Both the position numbers and the translations under genes were made by a program. The notes beneath the pieces were generated by a model. That model was not told where the DNA came from. It saw only the letters and a program-made list of their open reading frames with translations, and did no database searches. Below, in pieces: positions 16,914 to 25,622 of a stretch of 64,000 nucleotides of DNA (position 1 is the first letter of the stretch; each line of letters begins with the position of its first letter). This DNA is from an uncultured Eubacterium sp. (GTDB lineage Bacteria; Bacillota; Clostridia; Oscillospirales; Acutalibacteraceae), in the NCBI RefSeq assembly GCF_934525195.1, contig NZ_CAKSZA010000006.1, forward strand, positions 62,001 through 126,000, in the 5' to 3' direction.

Positions 16914-17792
16914 TCAGTTTTTTTCTTGTTTTGCGCCGAAAATGTCGGCAACCTCGGTGATTGAGATATAAGCATTTGGGTCGACCGAATGAACAATCTC
17001 TCTCATTTTGCCAATCTGAAATCGATTGAGCACAAAGTAAATCACGGTTTTGTCGCTGTCGGAATAATAACCCTTAGCATCAAAAAATGTGATTCCGTTT
17101 TCGAATTGCTTTGAAAGTTTTTCGCAAATTTCTTCGTGCTTATCGGTGATAATCATTGCTGATTTTGAACGGTCAAAGCCCTCAACAATGTAGTCGATAA
17201 CTTTAAGTGCAACGATGTAGGTCACTATCGAATACAGCGGTAAAATCCAGCTGTGGTAGATGACACCGCAAACGATGTAAAGAACAACATTGTATATCAT
17301 CACGAAAGTTCCGACTGTGAGCGACAGCTTCTTGGCAAAGATAACTGCCAAAACTTCTATGCCGTCCATAGCTCCGCCGTAGCGGATTGCAATACCGCTT
17401 CCTGCACCCGAAATGAGTCCGCCGAACACCGCACAGAGGAACAAATCGTCCTTTGCAAACGGCGACAAAAACGAAACATCAATCGGCAAAACATCGGTTA
17501 TCAGCCACGCTGACAGCGAATAAATTGCAACTACATACACGGCGTAAACCGTAAACAGCCAGCCTTGTTTTTTCGTGCCGAACAAAAATATCGGAATGTT
17601 CAGCACGGCAAGGAACAGCGACAGCGACATCCATTCCGGCGTCAACTGACCGAGAAGCATTGAAGTGCCCGATATTCCGCTGTCGTATAATTTTACGGGC
17701 GCCAAAAACATTGTGACGCCTATTGCGTTGATTATTCCGGCAACGGTGAGCATAAGAATATTTTTGATTTTGATTTGCTTTAGGTATTTCAT
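16914..17792 (-). CDS. YitT/DUF2179 family membrane protein
   Basis: 292 residues. There are five to six N-terminal hydrophobic segments (YitT membrane domain, about 10-205), then a soluble C-terminal DUF2179 domain beginning SAMIITDKHEEICEKLSKQFENGITFF. This two-domain layout is normal for the family, whose function is not settled. The gene sits 10 bp downstream of the NifX-like gene on the same strand, so the two are probably one operon. Confidence 0.88.
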   Translation of the reverse strand: MKYLKQIKIKNILMLTVAGIINAIGVTMFLAPVKLYDSGISGTSMLLGQLTPEWMSLSLFLAVLNIPIFLFGTKKQGWLFTVYAVYVVAIYSLSAWLITDVLPIDVSFLSPFAKDDLFLCAVFGGLISGAGSGIAIRYGGAMDGIEVLAVIFAKKLSLTVGTFVMIYNVVLYIVCGVIYHSWILPLYSIVTYIVALKVIDYIVEGFDRSKSAMIITDKHEEICEKLSKQFENGITFFDAKGYYSDSDKTVIYFVLNRFQIGKMREIVHSVDPNAYISITEVADIFGAKQEKN

Positions 17793-17802
17793 CAGTCGTC
17801 CT

Positions 17803-18150
17803 TTATGAGTCGTGGTGATGGTTGCAGTTAGCTTGACTGTTCTGCTTCATTTCTCCGTGTAAAAATTTGATAACGGCAGAGTCGCAGTTGCCTGTGTTGC
17901 CACCGTAAATTGTGATTCCTGCGGCTTCGAGTGAGTCAACCGCACCTTGTCCCAAGCCTCCGCAAATGAGGATGTCTACACCGATTTCCTTGATGTAGCC
18001 TGCAATTCCGTGGTGGCTGTGCTTGCCCATACTTTCAAGGTGAACTTTTTGGATTTCGCCGCTTTCATCTGTTTCATAAATCTTCATATACTGTGTTTTG
18101 CCGAAATGCTGATTAATCATTCCGTTGTCGTAAGTTACTGCTATAATCAT
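17803..18150 (-). CDS. Dinitrogenase iron-molybdenum cofactor (NifX/NifB-C) family protein
   Basis: 115 residues with the fold of NifX/NafY and the C-terminal domain of NifB. It starts MIIAVTYDNGMINQHFGKT and has the glycine-rich ILICGGLGQGA. There are no nif genes around, so a role in nitrogen fixation is unlikely; stand-alone members occur widely in anaerobes. The C-terminus is rich in His and Asn (NCNHHHDS), which may bind metal. It is first in an operon with the YitT gene. Confidence 0.88.
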   Translation of the reverse strand: MIIAVTYDNGMINQHFGKTQYMKIYETDESGEIQKVHLESMGKHSHHGIAGYIKEIGVDILICGGLGQGAVDSLEAAGITIYGGNTGNCDSAVIKFLHGEMKQNSQANCNHHHDS

Positions 18151-18296
18151 AATTTTCCCTCGCTTAGATTATTTATTTGATTATACATTATTTTGCAACT
18201 TTTAACAAGGTGGATAATTGTAAAAAAATTATATACGCTGTTTCATTTGTTAATTGTTTTGGTTATAATAGTTTTGTACAGAAAGGAAATTTGATT

Positions 18297-19283
18297 ATGA
18301 GCATTGAAGAAGTAAACAAATCATTGGAAAAACTGAAAACCCTGCCTAAGGTTGATTATTCAAAAAAAGACGAGCTTGCACAAAAATTGATTAATACCGT
18401 CGGTCATCCGCTTTATACTCTTAGCAAAGAAAACGAGGCACTTAAAAGTCTTATTGAAAAAGCACACAAGGCACTTGACAACGGTTGGGAACTTGACGAG
18501 GTGTTTAATGACATTCGTGATGTGTCAATCCATTATGCCGAAAAGGGAGATTTGCTCTATCCGCTTTTAAAGGTGAAGTATGAAATTTCCGGTCCGAGCG
18601 ATGTTATGTGGACCACGGATGATGAAATCAGGGACGATATTAATGCTCTTGCAAAAGATGTTGAGCGTGGGGAAGAATGGAAAGAAAATTTCAAAATGCT
18701 TCTCGGCAGGCTCACCCAAATGATAAAGCAGGAGGAAAAGGTGCTGTTCCCCGTGTCTGCGGTTAATTTTACCGACGAGGAGTGGCACGGCATTTACCGT
18801 GACCGATTTTCTTATGACTCGGCGTTCGGAATAAAGGAAGAAACTTGGGATGAGGTAAAGGATTTGCCGAAGAGTGTGGTAGGCTTTACCGATAAAATCA
18901 ATATGCCGACAGGCAGTCTTTCGCTTGAACAAATTGAAGCACTTATGGACACAATTCCGATGGAGATAACCTTTGTTGATGTTGATGACACAAATGCTTA
19001 TTACAATGATAACGGTGAAAAATTCTTTAAGCGTCCGCAAATGTCACTCGGACGCAAGGTTTATTCGTGTCATCCGCCCAAGGTTGAAGCAATGGTTAGG
19101 GCCATTATTGCCGATTTTAAATCGGGCAAACGCAATGAAGTTCAGGTTTGGAGTGAGAAAAAGAGTATGCCTATGTGTATAACTTATCGTGCGGTGCGTG
19201 ATAAAAACGGTAATTATATCGGTACTGCGGAGTTTGTGCAAAATATGACCTTTGCAAAAAATTATTTTACAAAAGGAGAATGA
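18297..19283 (+). CDS. Hemerythrin-like / PAS-domain protein (DUF438-type)
   Basis: 328 residues. A helical N-terminal part includes a hemerythrin-like HHE region (His residues in DVSIHYAEKGDLLYPLL and IKQEEKVLFPVSAV). The C-terminal PAS-like domain (about 205-320) has TIPMEITFVDVDDTNAYYN and ends YIGTAEFVQNMT. Related proteins in anaerobes bind di-iron or haem and sense oxygen or NO; that role is inferred. ATG 18297 follows GAAAGGAAA; an in-frame upstream ATG at 18177 has no binding site. It is coupled to the next gene. Confidence 0.82.
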   Translation: MSIEEVNKSLEKLKTLPKVDYSKKDELAQKLINTVGHPLYTLSKENEALKSLIEKAHKALDNGWELDEVFNDIRDVSIHYAEKGDLLYPLLKVKYEISGPSDVMWTTDDEIRDDINALAKDVERGEEWKENFKMLLGRLTQMIKQEEKVLFPVSAVNFTDEEWHGIYRDRFSYDSAFGIKEETWDEVKDLPKSVVGFTDKINMPTGSLSLEQIEALMDTIPMEITFVDVDDTNAYYNDNGEKFFKRPQMSLGRKVYSCHPPKVEAMVRAIIADFKSGKRNEVQVWSEKKSMPMCITYRAVRDKNGNYIGTAEFVQNMTFAKNYFTKGE

Positions 19284-19285
19284 AA

Positions 19286-19846
19286 ATGAGTTTGTTTTTG
19301 GGCCCCGTCCATTTTTGGCTTTATGATAAAATAAAAAATCAGGAAGCGTTAACCTCGTTGATTGCCGAGCATTTCGACAAAGGCGCCGAATATACAAAGC
19401 AATTGCTGCCGCTTGAAGAAGTTATAGATGAGGGCAACATTCACGGTTGGCTGCAATCGCAAATTACGGATGCCGAAACAAGATATGCAAGTCTTGTATC
19501 TGTGATTATGAACGAAAATGAAAATGCCCTTGATGAAATAAAAAAAGTCGCCTATGATTTCGGCAGGCAAAACAGCCTGAACGAAAACACAGACGCAGAA
19601 AACGCATATCAAGCGTTTAATGATTTTTTTGTAAACGGTATGCCGTGCGACAGAGTGAATATGATTGTATGCAGCGATGTTAATTCGCTCAAATTTAAGG
19701 AAACAGCCGATGTTCACTCACAGTATTGGAATGGTGACAGCTCCGTTTATTATCAAATCAGAAACGAAATTATGCGTGGAATGCTGGACGGCACAAGCAT
19801 TAAATTGAAAGTTGACACAGACAGCTATGTGTTGATTAAAGAATGA
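19286..19846 (+). CDS. Unknown protein coupled to the hemerythrin/PAS gene
   Basis: 186 residues, soluble, mostly helical. It opens MSLFLGPVHFWLYDKIKNQE. It contains His residues (VHFWLYD, AEHFDKG, NIHGWLQ, DVHSQYW) that might bind metal. ATG 19286 lies 6 bases after AAGGAG and is preferred to ATG 19280. The gap to the hemerythrin gene is 2 bp, so the two are co-expressed and perhaps act together. I do not recognise a named family. Confidence 0.75.
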   Translation: MSLFLGPVHFWLYDKIKNQEALTSLIAEHFDKGAEYTKQLLPLEEVIDEGNIHGWLQSQITDAETRYASLVSVIMNENENALDEIKKVAYDFGRQNSLNENTDAENAYQAFNDFFVNGMPCDRVNMIVCSDVNSLKFKETADVHSQYWNGDSSVYYQIRNEIMRGMLDGTSIKLKVDTDSYVLIKE

Positions 19847-19855
19847 ATATATATT

Positions 19856-20698
19856 TTAATCATTTAAAAATGCTTTTATTTCATCGGCACGGTCAAGACC
19901 TTGCTTGTAGCCGAGTTGATAAATTGCCTCAAGTTTGGAAAGATCTCGTTCAAGCGATGTGGTTTGAAGCGGTGTATTCGGTTGAATAACAAGCGCCCTG
20001 CCGTTTTCTTCGCATTGCTTAACGAATTCAAGTTGAGCATTGTACATAATATGGCGGCTAACTGCCGCTTCACCGATTTTCGGATGCTTTTTGAATAGCT
20101 TTTGCACCTTTGGGTTCATCGGCTCTTTGACATAGCTTTTGTGCTGTGTGAGAATAACAACAGCTTTTTTGCAACCGTCATCAAATGCTCTTTCAAGCGG
20201 AATCGAATCCACAAGACCGCCGTCAAAAAATGTTGTTCCGCCGATTTCGACTCCATTTGTAACACCCGGAAGCGAACAGCTTGCTTTCAGTTCTTCACAG
20301 CCGTCACGCATACTTTTTGGATAAAAATATTCTGCCTTGCCCGTTTGAGCGTTTGTTGCAACCGCACAGAGCACCGACTTGCTTTTGTCAAATTCCTCTT
20401 GATTGAGTGGCTTTAGCTCATATGCAAGCTCGCCGAAAATCCAGTCGGTATTCAAAAACGAATGACCCTTTAATATGTTGCCGAACCCCATATAGTTTTT
20501 GTTATTTGAGTAATTTATAATTATATCATGCTGACGGCGATAATCCTTTGCAATGAACGATGTTGCATTGCAACTGCCTGCCGACACACCGATTACATAC
20601 GGAAATTCAATGTTCTTTTCAATGAAAGCATCAAGCACGCCGCTCGTGTAAATCGAACGATTGCCTCCGCCTTCAAGAACCAAACCTACATTGTACAT
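19856..20698 (-). CDS. Patatin-like phospholipase / lipid acyl hydrolase
   Basis: 280 residues. The oxyanion loop GGGNRS is at residues 10-15, the nucleophile elbow GVSAGS has Ser39, and the dyad aspartate is in DGGLVDS near residue 163. The family cleaves acyl chains from phospholipids; bacterial YjjU/RssA-like members are cytoplasmic and there is no signal peptide here. It is convergent with the gene before it and separated from the gene upstream on its own strand by a terminator. Confidence 0.9.
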   Translation of the reverse strand: MYNVGLVLEGGGNRSIYTSGVLDAFIEKNIEFPYVIGVSAGSCNATSFIAKDYRRQHDIIINYSNNKNYMGFGNILKGHSFLNTDWIFGELAYELKPLNQEEFDKSKSVLCAVATNAQTGKAEYFYPKSMRDGCEELKASCSLPGVTNGVEIGGTTFFDGGLVDSIPLERAFDDGCKKAVVILTQHKSYVKEPMNPKVQKLFKKHPKIGEAAVSRHIMYNAQLEFVKQCEENGRALVIQPNTPLQTTSLERDLSKLEAIYQLGYKQGLDRADEIKAFLND

Positions 20699-20719
20699 AG
20701 TCTGCCACCTCAGTAAAAA

Positions 20720-20751
20720 ATAAGAGCAACAATTCTATATCGTTGCTCTCT
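20720..20751 (-). terminator. Terminator after the small membrane protein gene
   Basis: AGAGCAAC (20723-20730) pairs with GTTGCTCT (20742-20749). Read on the minus strand it is followed by TTATTTTTT. It ends the transcript of 20769-21038 before the patatin gene. Confidence 0.7.
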
Positions 20752-20768
20752 GATTATTATAATATTGC

Positions 20769-21038
20769 TTATTCAGCGTCAGCCTTTTTCTTTGCAGTCT
20801 TCTTTTTTGGAGCGTTTTTTTTCTTTGGCTCAGCCTTTGGAGCTTCTTCCTCAGCTTCAACTTTCTCTGTTGCATCTACGATTTCAATATCGTTGTCGCA
20901 CTCAAAGAAGTCGTTGTCGTCAAAATACTCAGGCTCTTTTTTTGCTGTGAGCTTTTGGATTGCAACATATGCAGCAGCTGCAAGCGCCACGATAGCGGCA
21001 ATTACGCTGATAACTTTAACAAATTTCTTAAATTTCAT
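20769..21038 (-). CDS. Small single-pass membrane protein with Lys/Ala-rich tail
   Basis: 89 residues. Lys-rich start MKFKKFVK, one transmembrane helix (about 9-28, VISVIAAIVALAAAAYVAI), an acidic middle (EYFDDNDFFECDNDIEI) and a very basic tail of KK/PKKK/AKKK repeats. The basic tail resembles histone H1-like tails. ATG 21038 follows GGAGGGGTC. Function unknown; many Clostridia have similar short proteins. Confidence 0.75.
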   Translation of the reverse strand: MKFKKFVKVISVIAAIVALAAAAYVAIQKLTAKKEPEYFDDNDFFECDNDIEIVDATEKVEAEEEAPKAEPKKKNAPKKKTAKKKADAE

Positions 21039-21186
21039 AGGTGACCCCTCCTTGATTTATATAATCATTATAATATTTGAAAATGATAAAGTCAATAGCA
21101 GAATTTTTAAATTAATTTTATATTCATATGTTTAAAAACCACTATACTTTTTTGGGTTTTGATGTTATAATGAACACGGTGATGCT

Positions 21187-21969
21187 ATGACTAACGAACA
21201 GTATATCAAATCAATAGAAAATCGACACTCTCGCAGAGCATATAAGCAAAAGCATTTGTCGCAGGAAATAAAGGATGTCATCAAGCAGATGGTTGATGCC
21301 GTCAACGAGGAAGCAGGTCTTGACTTTTTATTCATAGACGATGCGACCCCGTTTTTCAGAATTTTCAGCGGCAAATTCAGTATGATTGTTGTTGCCGGAG
21401 ATGACAGCCAAAAGGTTCGTGAGGACTGCGGATATTATGGCGAAAGCATAGTGCTTCAATGTGTTTATCACGGTTTGGGCACTTGCTGGGTCGGCGGCAC
21501 ATATAACGAAAACAAGGTGTATGAGGCAATCAAACTTCCGTCAGAGAAAAGAATATATGCCGTTATTACAATCGGTTATCCAAAGGATAAGTATTCTTTT
21601 GTAGAAAAGACTATGTACAAGGCAACTCACAAAAATAACAAATCGTATCAAGATATGATTGAAGCGTGTGACGCAAAATTGCCTGAGGCGTATGCTTACG
21701 GACTTTCGCTTGTTGAAAAAGGACCGTCTGCCGTTAACAGACGACCTGTAAAATTCAGATATGAAAACGGCGTGTTCAGCGGAAGAGTTGACGAGCCGTA
21801 TTCTGACAAAAGTGTTGATTTTGGTATTGCGAAGCTTCATTTCGTCATTGGTGCAATGGCAAAAGGGGTAAAAGGAAAATGGAGCTTTGAAAATGTCTTT
21901 GAACCTGTTGACAGTCAAAGACTAAAGTTTGAACCGAAAAAGAATGAGGAGGAAAAATCCAATGAGTGA
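21187..21969 (+). CDS. Nitroreductase-family protein
   Basis: 260 residues of the FMN-dependent nitroreductase fold. The N-terminal IENRHSRRAYKQKHLS is the usual RRSIR-type FMN contact, and YGESIVLQCVYHGLGTCWVGGTYNE matches the family dimer/FMN region. The C-terminal half (about 150-255) is longer than in NfsB-like enzymes and resembles the TM1586 subgroup. It probably reduces nitro or quinone compounds with NAD(P)H. It overlaps the GDPD gene by 8 bp. Confidence 0.82.
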   Translation: MTNEQYIKSIENRHSRRAYKQKHLSQEIKDVIKQMVDAVNEEAGLDFLFIDDATPFFRIFSGKFSMIVVAGDDSQKVREDCGYYGESIVLQCVYHGLGTCWVGGTYNENKVYEAIKLPSEKRIYAVITIGYPKDKYSFVEKTMYKATHKNNKSYQDMIEACDAKLPEAYAYGLSLVEKGPSAVNRRPVKFRYENGVFSGRVDEPYSDKSVDFGIAKLHFVIGAMAKGVKGKWSFENVFEPVDSQRLKFEPKKNEEEKSNE

Positions 21970-22840
21970 AGCAAAAAAGAAAATGAGCAAGGGCAAAAAA
22001 GCGCTGATTATAATTCTGAGCATATTGGCATTTTTGCTTGTCCTTGTTGTTACCGGCGGTGCAGTTGCATTGCATGAATACTGCAAGGTTAAGGATTACA
22101 CAGTAGCTTCGGCCGGAGATATTGCTGACGATTACACTGTTATGGTTGCACACAGAGGCTTCAGAGCCGTTGCTCCCGAAAATACGGCTCCTGCTTTCAG
22201 AGAAGCGGGCAAGGCAGGCTTTGCAGCCGCTGAATGTGATGTTTATCGTACAAAAGACGGTGTTTGGGTTGTTCAGCACGACAGGTCAACATATCGAATG
22301 ATGGACATAAGCAAGTTTGTTGAAAAGGCAACTTATGAGGAACTTGTAAATGCCAATACCGACAACGGCGTTAACATTGACCAATATCCAAACCTTAAAA
22401 TCTGTACTCTTGAAAAATTCTTGCAAATTTGCGACAAGTACCAAATGCAGGCTGTTATTGAGCTTAAAGAAGAAAACAATCAGGAATACTACACAGAAAT
22501 TATTGACCTTTGCGACCAATATCCTAATGTTAAGGTGACATTTATATCGTTCAAAATCACAGATTTGCAAAAACTTCGTGAACTTTGCGATAATGATATG
22601 ATGTATCTTGTGCAGGAAATTACAGAAGAAGATATTGAACTTGCAAAGGGAATATACAACTGCGGTATAGATTTTAACGGCAATAAGGAAAAGAACTATG
22701 ATTTTGATTCTTATATGATAAAAAGATGTGTCGGAGAATTTGATCTTGTCGGTGCATGGACTATTGATGACCCTGAGGTTATGAAAAAACTTGTTGACCT
22801 TGGAGTAAGATATATTACGACTGATTGCATAACTTATTAA
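21962..22840 (+). CDS. Glycerophosphodiester phosphodiesterase, membrane-anchored
   Basis: 292 residues. Basic N-terminus, one transmembrane helix (about 12-34) and an extracellular GDPD TIM barrel. Catalytic and metal motifs are visible: VAHRGFRAVAPENTAPAF (HR...EN) and DVYRTKDGVWVVQHD, then VIELKEE. It hydrolyses glycerophosphodiesters to glycerol-3-phosphate and an alcohol, possibly in lipid or teichoic-acid recycling. Start ATG 21962 follows GAGGAGG; a TTG upstream is less likely. It is coupled to the nitroreductase gene. Confidence 0.88.
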   Translation: MSEAKKKMSKGKKALIIILSILAFLLVLVVTGGAVALHEYCKVKDYTVASAGDIADDYTVMVAHRGFRAVAPENTAPAFREAGKAGFAAAECDVYRTKDGVWVVQHDRSTYRMMDISKFVEKATYEELVNANTDNGVNIDQYPNLKICTLEKFLQICDKYQMQAVIELKEENNQEYYTEIIDLCDQYPNVKVTFISFKITDLQKLRELCDNDMMYLVQEITEEDIELAKGIYNCGIDFNGNKEKNYDFDSYMIKRCVGEFDLVGAWTIDDPEVMKKLVDLGVRYITTDCITY

Positions 22841-22877
22841 TAATCAAGATTATAATATTTTTACTTTTATATATAGT

Positions 22878-22908
22878 GGGGTGCTCGGATGAGTGCCCCT
22901 TTATATTG
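22878..22908 (+). terminator. Hairpin after the GDPD gene
   Basis: GGGGTGCTC (22878-22886), loop GGAT, GAGTGCCCC (22891-22899), two G-U pairs, then TTTATATT. The T-run is weak. Confidence 0.5.
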
Positions 22909-22975
22909 TGGTTGAATAATAGGCGGATTTTTGGTAAAATAATTTTATTGTTTATTTTGAAAAGAGGTGGGCAAA

Positions 22976-23983
22976 ATGCAGTATCAAATTGTACCTGTTG
23001 GCAACGCTTGGCAGTATGGAATGGTTGCCGTGCCGAAAAAAATCGCAACAGATTACATAAAACTTGCAAGTGAATATCAACTAAAGGCATTGTTGCTCAT
23101 TTTGGCGAATAATGCACCGTGCGACAGCAAATTTGTTGCAAAGGCTCTTGGGTGCACCGAGGCGGATGCAACTGATTTCTTGGAGTTTTGGGTTGAAGAA
23201 GGCATTTTGTCGTGTGACGGAGTTGTCAATTCTCAACCGCTTGCGGAAACTGCTCCTGTTACAGAACCACAAAAAAAGGAAGAAGTCAAAGCCGTCAAGG
23301 TCAAAGAGTCAATTCCTGTTCCGAAGCTTAATCCGAGCGACATTGTTACTATGTGCAGGGACAATAGTCAGTTGACAGAGCTTATTCATCACGCTCAGGA
23401 GGTTTTCGGCAGAACAATCAGCCATATCGAGCAGGAACTTGTTATAAATATGGTGACGTATTATGGGCTTCCGTGTGATGTTGTTCTTGTTATTTTGGAA
23501 TACTACAAGACCGAAAAGGCAAAGGGCAGAGCAATCGGAACTTCGTATATCGGCGCTATGGCTAAGAATTGGAGCGAGGAGGGGATTGTTACCCTTGAGG
23601 CTGCGGATGAAAGATTGCGTATGCTTGAAGCTTCTGACAGGCTGTGGAACGAGATTGTGGCAATCAGCGGAATCAAGCACAGAAATCCTACTATTAAGCA
23701 ACGAGAAATGATTAGTCGTTGGAGCGAGGATTTTGATATGCAGATGATTACGATTGCCTGTGATATTATGAAAGAAAACACCGACAAGCCAACATTGAAA
23801 TATGTTGATTCGGTGCTTAAAAATTGGAAGAAAAAGGGCATATTCACTCCTGAGGCTGTTGCCGAGGAGGAAAAGGACTTTCATTCAAAAAAAGAGCAAA
23901 AAGGCAAATCTGCCATTGATGAAACTTATGATATTGACGAAATCAATCGTCGTGCAATGCTCAATGATAATTACGATATATAA
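22976..23983 (+). CDS. DnaD-domain replication/primosome protein
   Basis: 335 residues. An N-terminal winged-helix-like part (about 1-75) is followed by two DnaD/DnaB2-type domains (about 115-195 and 215-290). The repeats end in conserved YYxTxxA-like blocks (YYKTEKAKGRAIGTSYIGAM; KYVDSVLKNWKKKGI). DnaD proteins remodel DNA and help load helicase at oriC or stalled forks. ATG 22976 is 5 bases after GAGGTGG. It sits 9 bp upstream of the DnaC-like loader, as usual in Clostridia. Confidence 0.88.
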   Translation: MQYQIVPVGNAWQYGMVAVPKKIATDYIKLASEYQLKALLLILANNAPCDSKFVAKALGCTEADATDFLEFWVEEGILSCDGVVNSQPLAETAPVTEPQKKEEVKAVKVKESIPVPKLNPSDIVTMCRDNSQLTELIHHAQEVFGRTISHIEQELVINMVTYYGLPCDVVLVILEYYKTEKAKGRAIGTSYIGAMAKNWSEEGIVTLEAADERLRMLEASDRLWNEIVAISGIKHRNPTIKQREMISRWSEDFDMQMITIACDIMKENTDKPTLKYVDSVLKNWKKKGIFTPEAVAEEEKDFHSKKEQKGKSAIDETYDIDEINRRAMLNDNYDI

Positions 23984-23992
23984 AGGATAATT

Positions 23993-24961
23993 ATGGCTTA
24001 TTCAAACGAAATGTACAACAAGGCAAAGAGAATACTTGAAAAAAGACACGACTCCGCTGTTATGGAGGCGGATATGCGTTCTATGCAGATAAAAGAGGAA
24101 ATCCCCGAAATCAAAAAAATTCAATCGGGACTTCAGCAAATCGGTTTAGAAATCAGTCAGTTGTTTTTCTACAAGCAAAACACGGATGAAAAACTTGCGG
24201 AACTTCGTGCAAGAAGTGAGGCACTTGTTGCGGAACGTTCAAGGCTGCTCATGGAAAACGGTTATTCAAAGGATGCAATGAAACCGCATTTTGTTTGTGA
24301 AACTTGTGAAGACAAGGGCGTCATCAACGGTAGAATGTGTTTATGTCAAAAGCAGGTTTTAAAAGATTTGATGCGAAAAGAGGTTTGCCGCTTTGCACCT
24401 CTTGACAAGTGCACTTTTGACAATTTTGAACTTGGTTATTATAGTGAACAGCCTATGGAAAATGCGATTGTCCCTCGTCAAAGAGCCGAAAAAATCTTTG
24501 ACACTTGCAGAAAGTATGCACAGAATTTTTCGCTCAACAGCAAGAGTTTGTTTTTCTTTGGCGGTGCAGGGCTCGGCAAAACTCATTTGAGCCTTGCGAT
24601 TGTGAATGTTGTTATTAACAAGGGATTCAGCGTTTGCTACGGTACAAGTCAAAATATTTGTGATGATTTGCAGAGCGAACAGTTTGGCAGAACCGACAAT
24701 ATTAATTACACCAAAAATCAGGTGCTCGGATGTGACCTTTTGGTGCTTGATGATTTGGGCACGGAAATTGACAATCAGTACAGCATTGCAACGATATATA
24801 ATATTGTCAACACCCGTTTGCTCACCGGAAAGCCGACTATCATTTCAACGAATTATGCCTTTGACAGGCTTGAGGAAAAATACGACAAGCGTATTACAAG
24901 CCGACTCACAGGAGAATATATTTCATTCTATTTTATCGGTAACGATATCAGAAATTTATAA
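23993..24961 (+). CDS. dnaC: DnaC/DnaI-like helicase-loader ATPase
   Basis: 322 residues. A helical, coiled-coil N-terminus (about 25-90), then a zinc-binding CETCEDKGVINGRMCLC (four Cys, residues about 102-118), then an AAA+ domain with Walker A GGAGLGKT near residue 193 and Walker B LLVLDDLGTE. It loads replicative helicase onto single-stranded DNA, probably with the DnaD-like protein just upstream. A terminator follows that has been partly duplicated by the dispersed repeat. Confidence 0.9.
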   Translation: MAYSNEMYNKAKRILEKRHDSAVMEADMRSMQIKEEIPEIKKIQSGLQQIGLEISQLFFYKQNTDEKLAELRARSEALVAERSRLLMENGYSKDAMKPHFVCETCEDKGVINGRMCLCQKQVLKDLMRKEVCRFAPLDKCTFDNFELGYYSEQPMENAIVPRQRAEKIFDTCRKYAQNFSLNSKSLFFFGGAGLGKTHLSLAIVNVVINKGFSVCYGTSQNICDDLQSEQFGRTDNINYTKNQVLGCDLLVLDDLGTEIDNQYSIATIYNIVNTRLLTGKPTIISTNYAFDRLEEKYDKRITSRLTGEYISFYFIGNDIRNL

Positions 24962-24970
24962 TATAAAGTA

Positions 24971-24998
24971 AAAAGCCTACTTCAAAAAGTAGGCTTTT
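24971..24998 (+). terminator. Terminator of the dnaD-dnaC operon
   Basis: AAAAGCCTACTT (24971-24982) pairs with AAGTAGGCTTTT (24987-24998). Its right arm plus preceding A's recur at 25272-25286. Confidence 0.75.
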
Positions 24999-25271
24999 AG
25001 ATTGTCGATAAAGCTCCTGAAACACGCCAAATATAATCAACCGAATTATGCCTCCCATTGACGCAAGGGGAGGTGGCAACACGAAGTGTTGACGGTGGGG
25101 TTTAAAAAATGCTGTAAGTATCGAACTTACAGCATTTTTGGCGTTTTTCGTTTTTTGCGAACAAGCGGTACCAGCGTACAGCAAAGTTCGCAAAAAAACG
25201 AAATTCAGAAACTTTCTCAACAGCCTTTAGCGTGTCGAAAACACTTTTTTGACACGCTGAAAGCCTAATTT
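24999..25271. repeat. Dispersed structured intergenic repeat, copy B, with 15-bp flanking repeats
   Basis: 273 bp without a real gene. Bases 24999-25234 match copy A (12141-12440) minus one internal block. The distal stem TTTTTTGCGAAC / GTTCGCAAAAAA is perfect over 12 bp around a loop with GGTACC. A second hairpin AGCGTGTC..GACACGCT (about 25230-25259) closes it. The element is bracketed by identical 15-mers AAAAAGTAGGCTTTT at 24984-24998 and 25272-25286, as if it had inserted into the dnaC terminator and duplicated part of it. Confidence 0.8.
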
Positions 25272-25301
25272 AAAAAGTAGGCTTTTTTATTTGACAGGTG
25301 A

Positions 25302-25622
25302 TCAGTCACTTGTCTTTTTTCTTTTTGATTTGATTTTTTCAACCAGTTTTTTTATGCCGAGGGTGATGGCAATGCACAGCGGAAAATAAGGAGTGAACGG
25401 ACCCGCCCAGAAAGCAAGGTATGCCGTTGCCATAACACTGCCCCACGATTTTTTGAATATAAGGTGGATGAGGTAGCCGCCCCACACAGGTGTGTACATA
25501 ATAACTACTACAATAATGAATAGCACAAGCGTATGCCAATCTTTACATTCGCTCCATATCCAATCGCAGAAGCTTTTGAATTTTTCTATGAGCTTTTGCA
25601 TTTTTTCTTTCACGGGCGTCAC
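25302..25622 (-). CDS. Small membrane protein of unknown function
   Basis: 106 residues with two to three hydrophobic segments (LVLFIIVVVIMYTPVWGGYLI, ATAYLAFWAGP, FPLCIAITLGI) between basic ends. ATG 25622 follows GGAGGTGACG. It stands alone between the dispersed repeat and the phage-like cluster, transcribed away from the latter. No family recognised. Confidence 0.75.
   Translation of the reverse strand: MTPVKEKMQKLIEKFKSFCDWIWSECKDWHTLVLFIIVVVIMYTPVWGGYLIHLIFKKSWGSVMATAYLAFWAGPFTPYFPLCIAITLGIKKLVEKIKSKRKKTSD

Noticed and set aside
16914..18150. Nitrogen-fixation locus based on the NifX-like protein
   Set aside because: No nif structural or cofactor genes; such stand-alone proteins are common in anaerobes.
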